Part shown: one piece after another, positions 5,673 through 5,951 of the stretch | Layout of the letters: each line of letters begins with the position of its first letter | Position numbering within the stretch: position 1 is the stretch's first letter | DNA from: Bacteroidales bacterium UBA4417 | Lineage (GTDB): Bacteria > Bacteroidota > Bacteroidia > Bacteroidales > UBA4417 | Direction of reading: 5' to 3' | Assembly: GCA_002389705.1 (NCBI GenBank) | Contig: DGQJ01000109.1 | Location: forward strand, 1 to 5,951 | DNA length: 5,951 nucleotides | Program-made: the position numbers and the translations under genes | Notes under the pieces: generated by a model | What the model was told of the DNA's origin: nothing | Database searches by the model: none | Seen by the model: only the letters and a program-made list of their open reading frames with translations

Positions 5673-5951
5673 TTATTCGCCTTCGTTTACCTGAACTGTA
5701 AACGTTTGCCTGTGATAAGGTGTCAGCCCCAGGCTGAGTATGGCTTTGCGGTGCTCGAGGGTTGGATAGCCTTTGTTACGGTCCCATCCAAAATGCGGGT
5801 AATTTTCGTGTAGCTGCATCATGTAATCATCGCGGCAGGTTTTGGCAAGTATGGAAGCCGCAGCTATCGACATATATTTTGAATCACCCTTTACAATACA
5901 CTCATGCGGGATATCGTGCCAGGCTTTAAACCGGTTACCGTCAACCAGAAT
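5673..5951 (-). CDS. rnhB: Ribonuclease HII, C-terminal part (cut by window edge)
   Basis: Ninety-two C-terminal residues of RNase HII are present; the N-terminal half, with the first catalytic Asp-Glu pair, lies beyond the right edge. RNase HII cuts the RNA strand 5' of ribonucleotides in DNA duplexes, starting ribonucleotide excision repair, and acts in the cytoplasm. The fragment opens with LVDGNRF, whose Asp (fragment residue 4) corresponds to the third catalytic aspartate. [20 protein letters not shown] follows, with the fourth catalytic aspartate in KGDS (fragment residue 23). The C-terminal family block [20 protein letters not shown] and the ending TPYHRQTF are also present. The frame is intact to the stop at 5673-5675. 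The ATG at 5873 is internal (KYMSIAAAS) and is not the start. Confidence 0.95.
   Translation of the reverse strand: MLVDGNRFKAWHDIPHECIVKGDSKYMSIAAASILAKTCRDDYMMQLHENYPHFGWDRNKGYPTLEHRKAILSLGLTPYHRQTFTVQVNEGE

Overview
The window looks like Bacteroidota chromosome, probably Bacteroidales/Marinilabiliales-like (inference). Four signs point there. One is a TonB-dependent receptor with an N-terminal carboxypeptidase-regulatory-like domain. Another is a secreted glucosaminidase with two C-terminal LysM repeats. The third is a promoter matching the Bacteroidota pattern TTTG/TAnnTTTG. The fourth is the lack of Shine-Dalgarno sequences before the start codons. No phage, insertion-sequence, CRISPR, tRNA or rRNA signature was seen.

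Layout: (1) 1-42, a 7-bp tandem repeat at the left edge, 16 bp before a start codon. (2) 59-1291, plus strand, an HI0933-like FAD flavoprotein (TIGR03862/PP_4765 type). (3) 1288-3870, minus strand, an 860-residue TonB-dependent receptor that meets the flavoprotein tail to tail with a 4-bp overlap. (4) 3885-4168, minus strand, the control region of the receptor: a Bacteroidota promoter, an FMN riboswitch (RFN element) and an intrinsic terminator just before the start codon. (5) 4268-5359, minus strand, the glucosaminidase-LysM protein. (6) 5360-5672, an AT-rich gene-free stretch with short repeats and a strong hairpin terminator pointing rightwards, with no plus-strand gene in front of it. (7) 5673-5951, minus strand, the C-terminal part of ribonuclease HII (rnhB), cut by the window edge.

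The main point is the control region. The FMN aptamer is recognisable base by base and is followed by a 9-bp hairpin and a U-rich tract directly ahead of the receptor gene. The receptor is therefore predicted to be made when cellular FMN is low, which makes it a strong candidate outer-membrane importer of riboflavin or another flavin. This is analogous to BtuB-type receptors under cobalamin riboswitches. Substrate specificity is inferred from regulation only. The convergent flavoprotein is an FAD enzyme of unknown substrate; a functional link is possible but rests only on adjacency. The glucosaminidase (peptidoglycan remodelling) and RNase HII (ribonucleotide removal) look like ordinary housekeeping neighbours.
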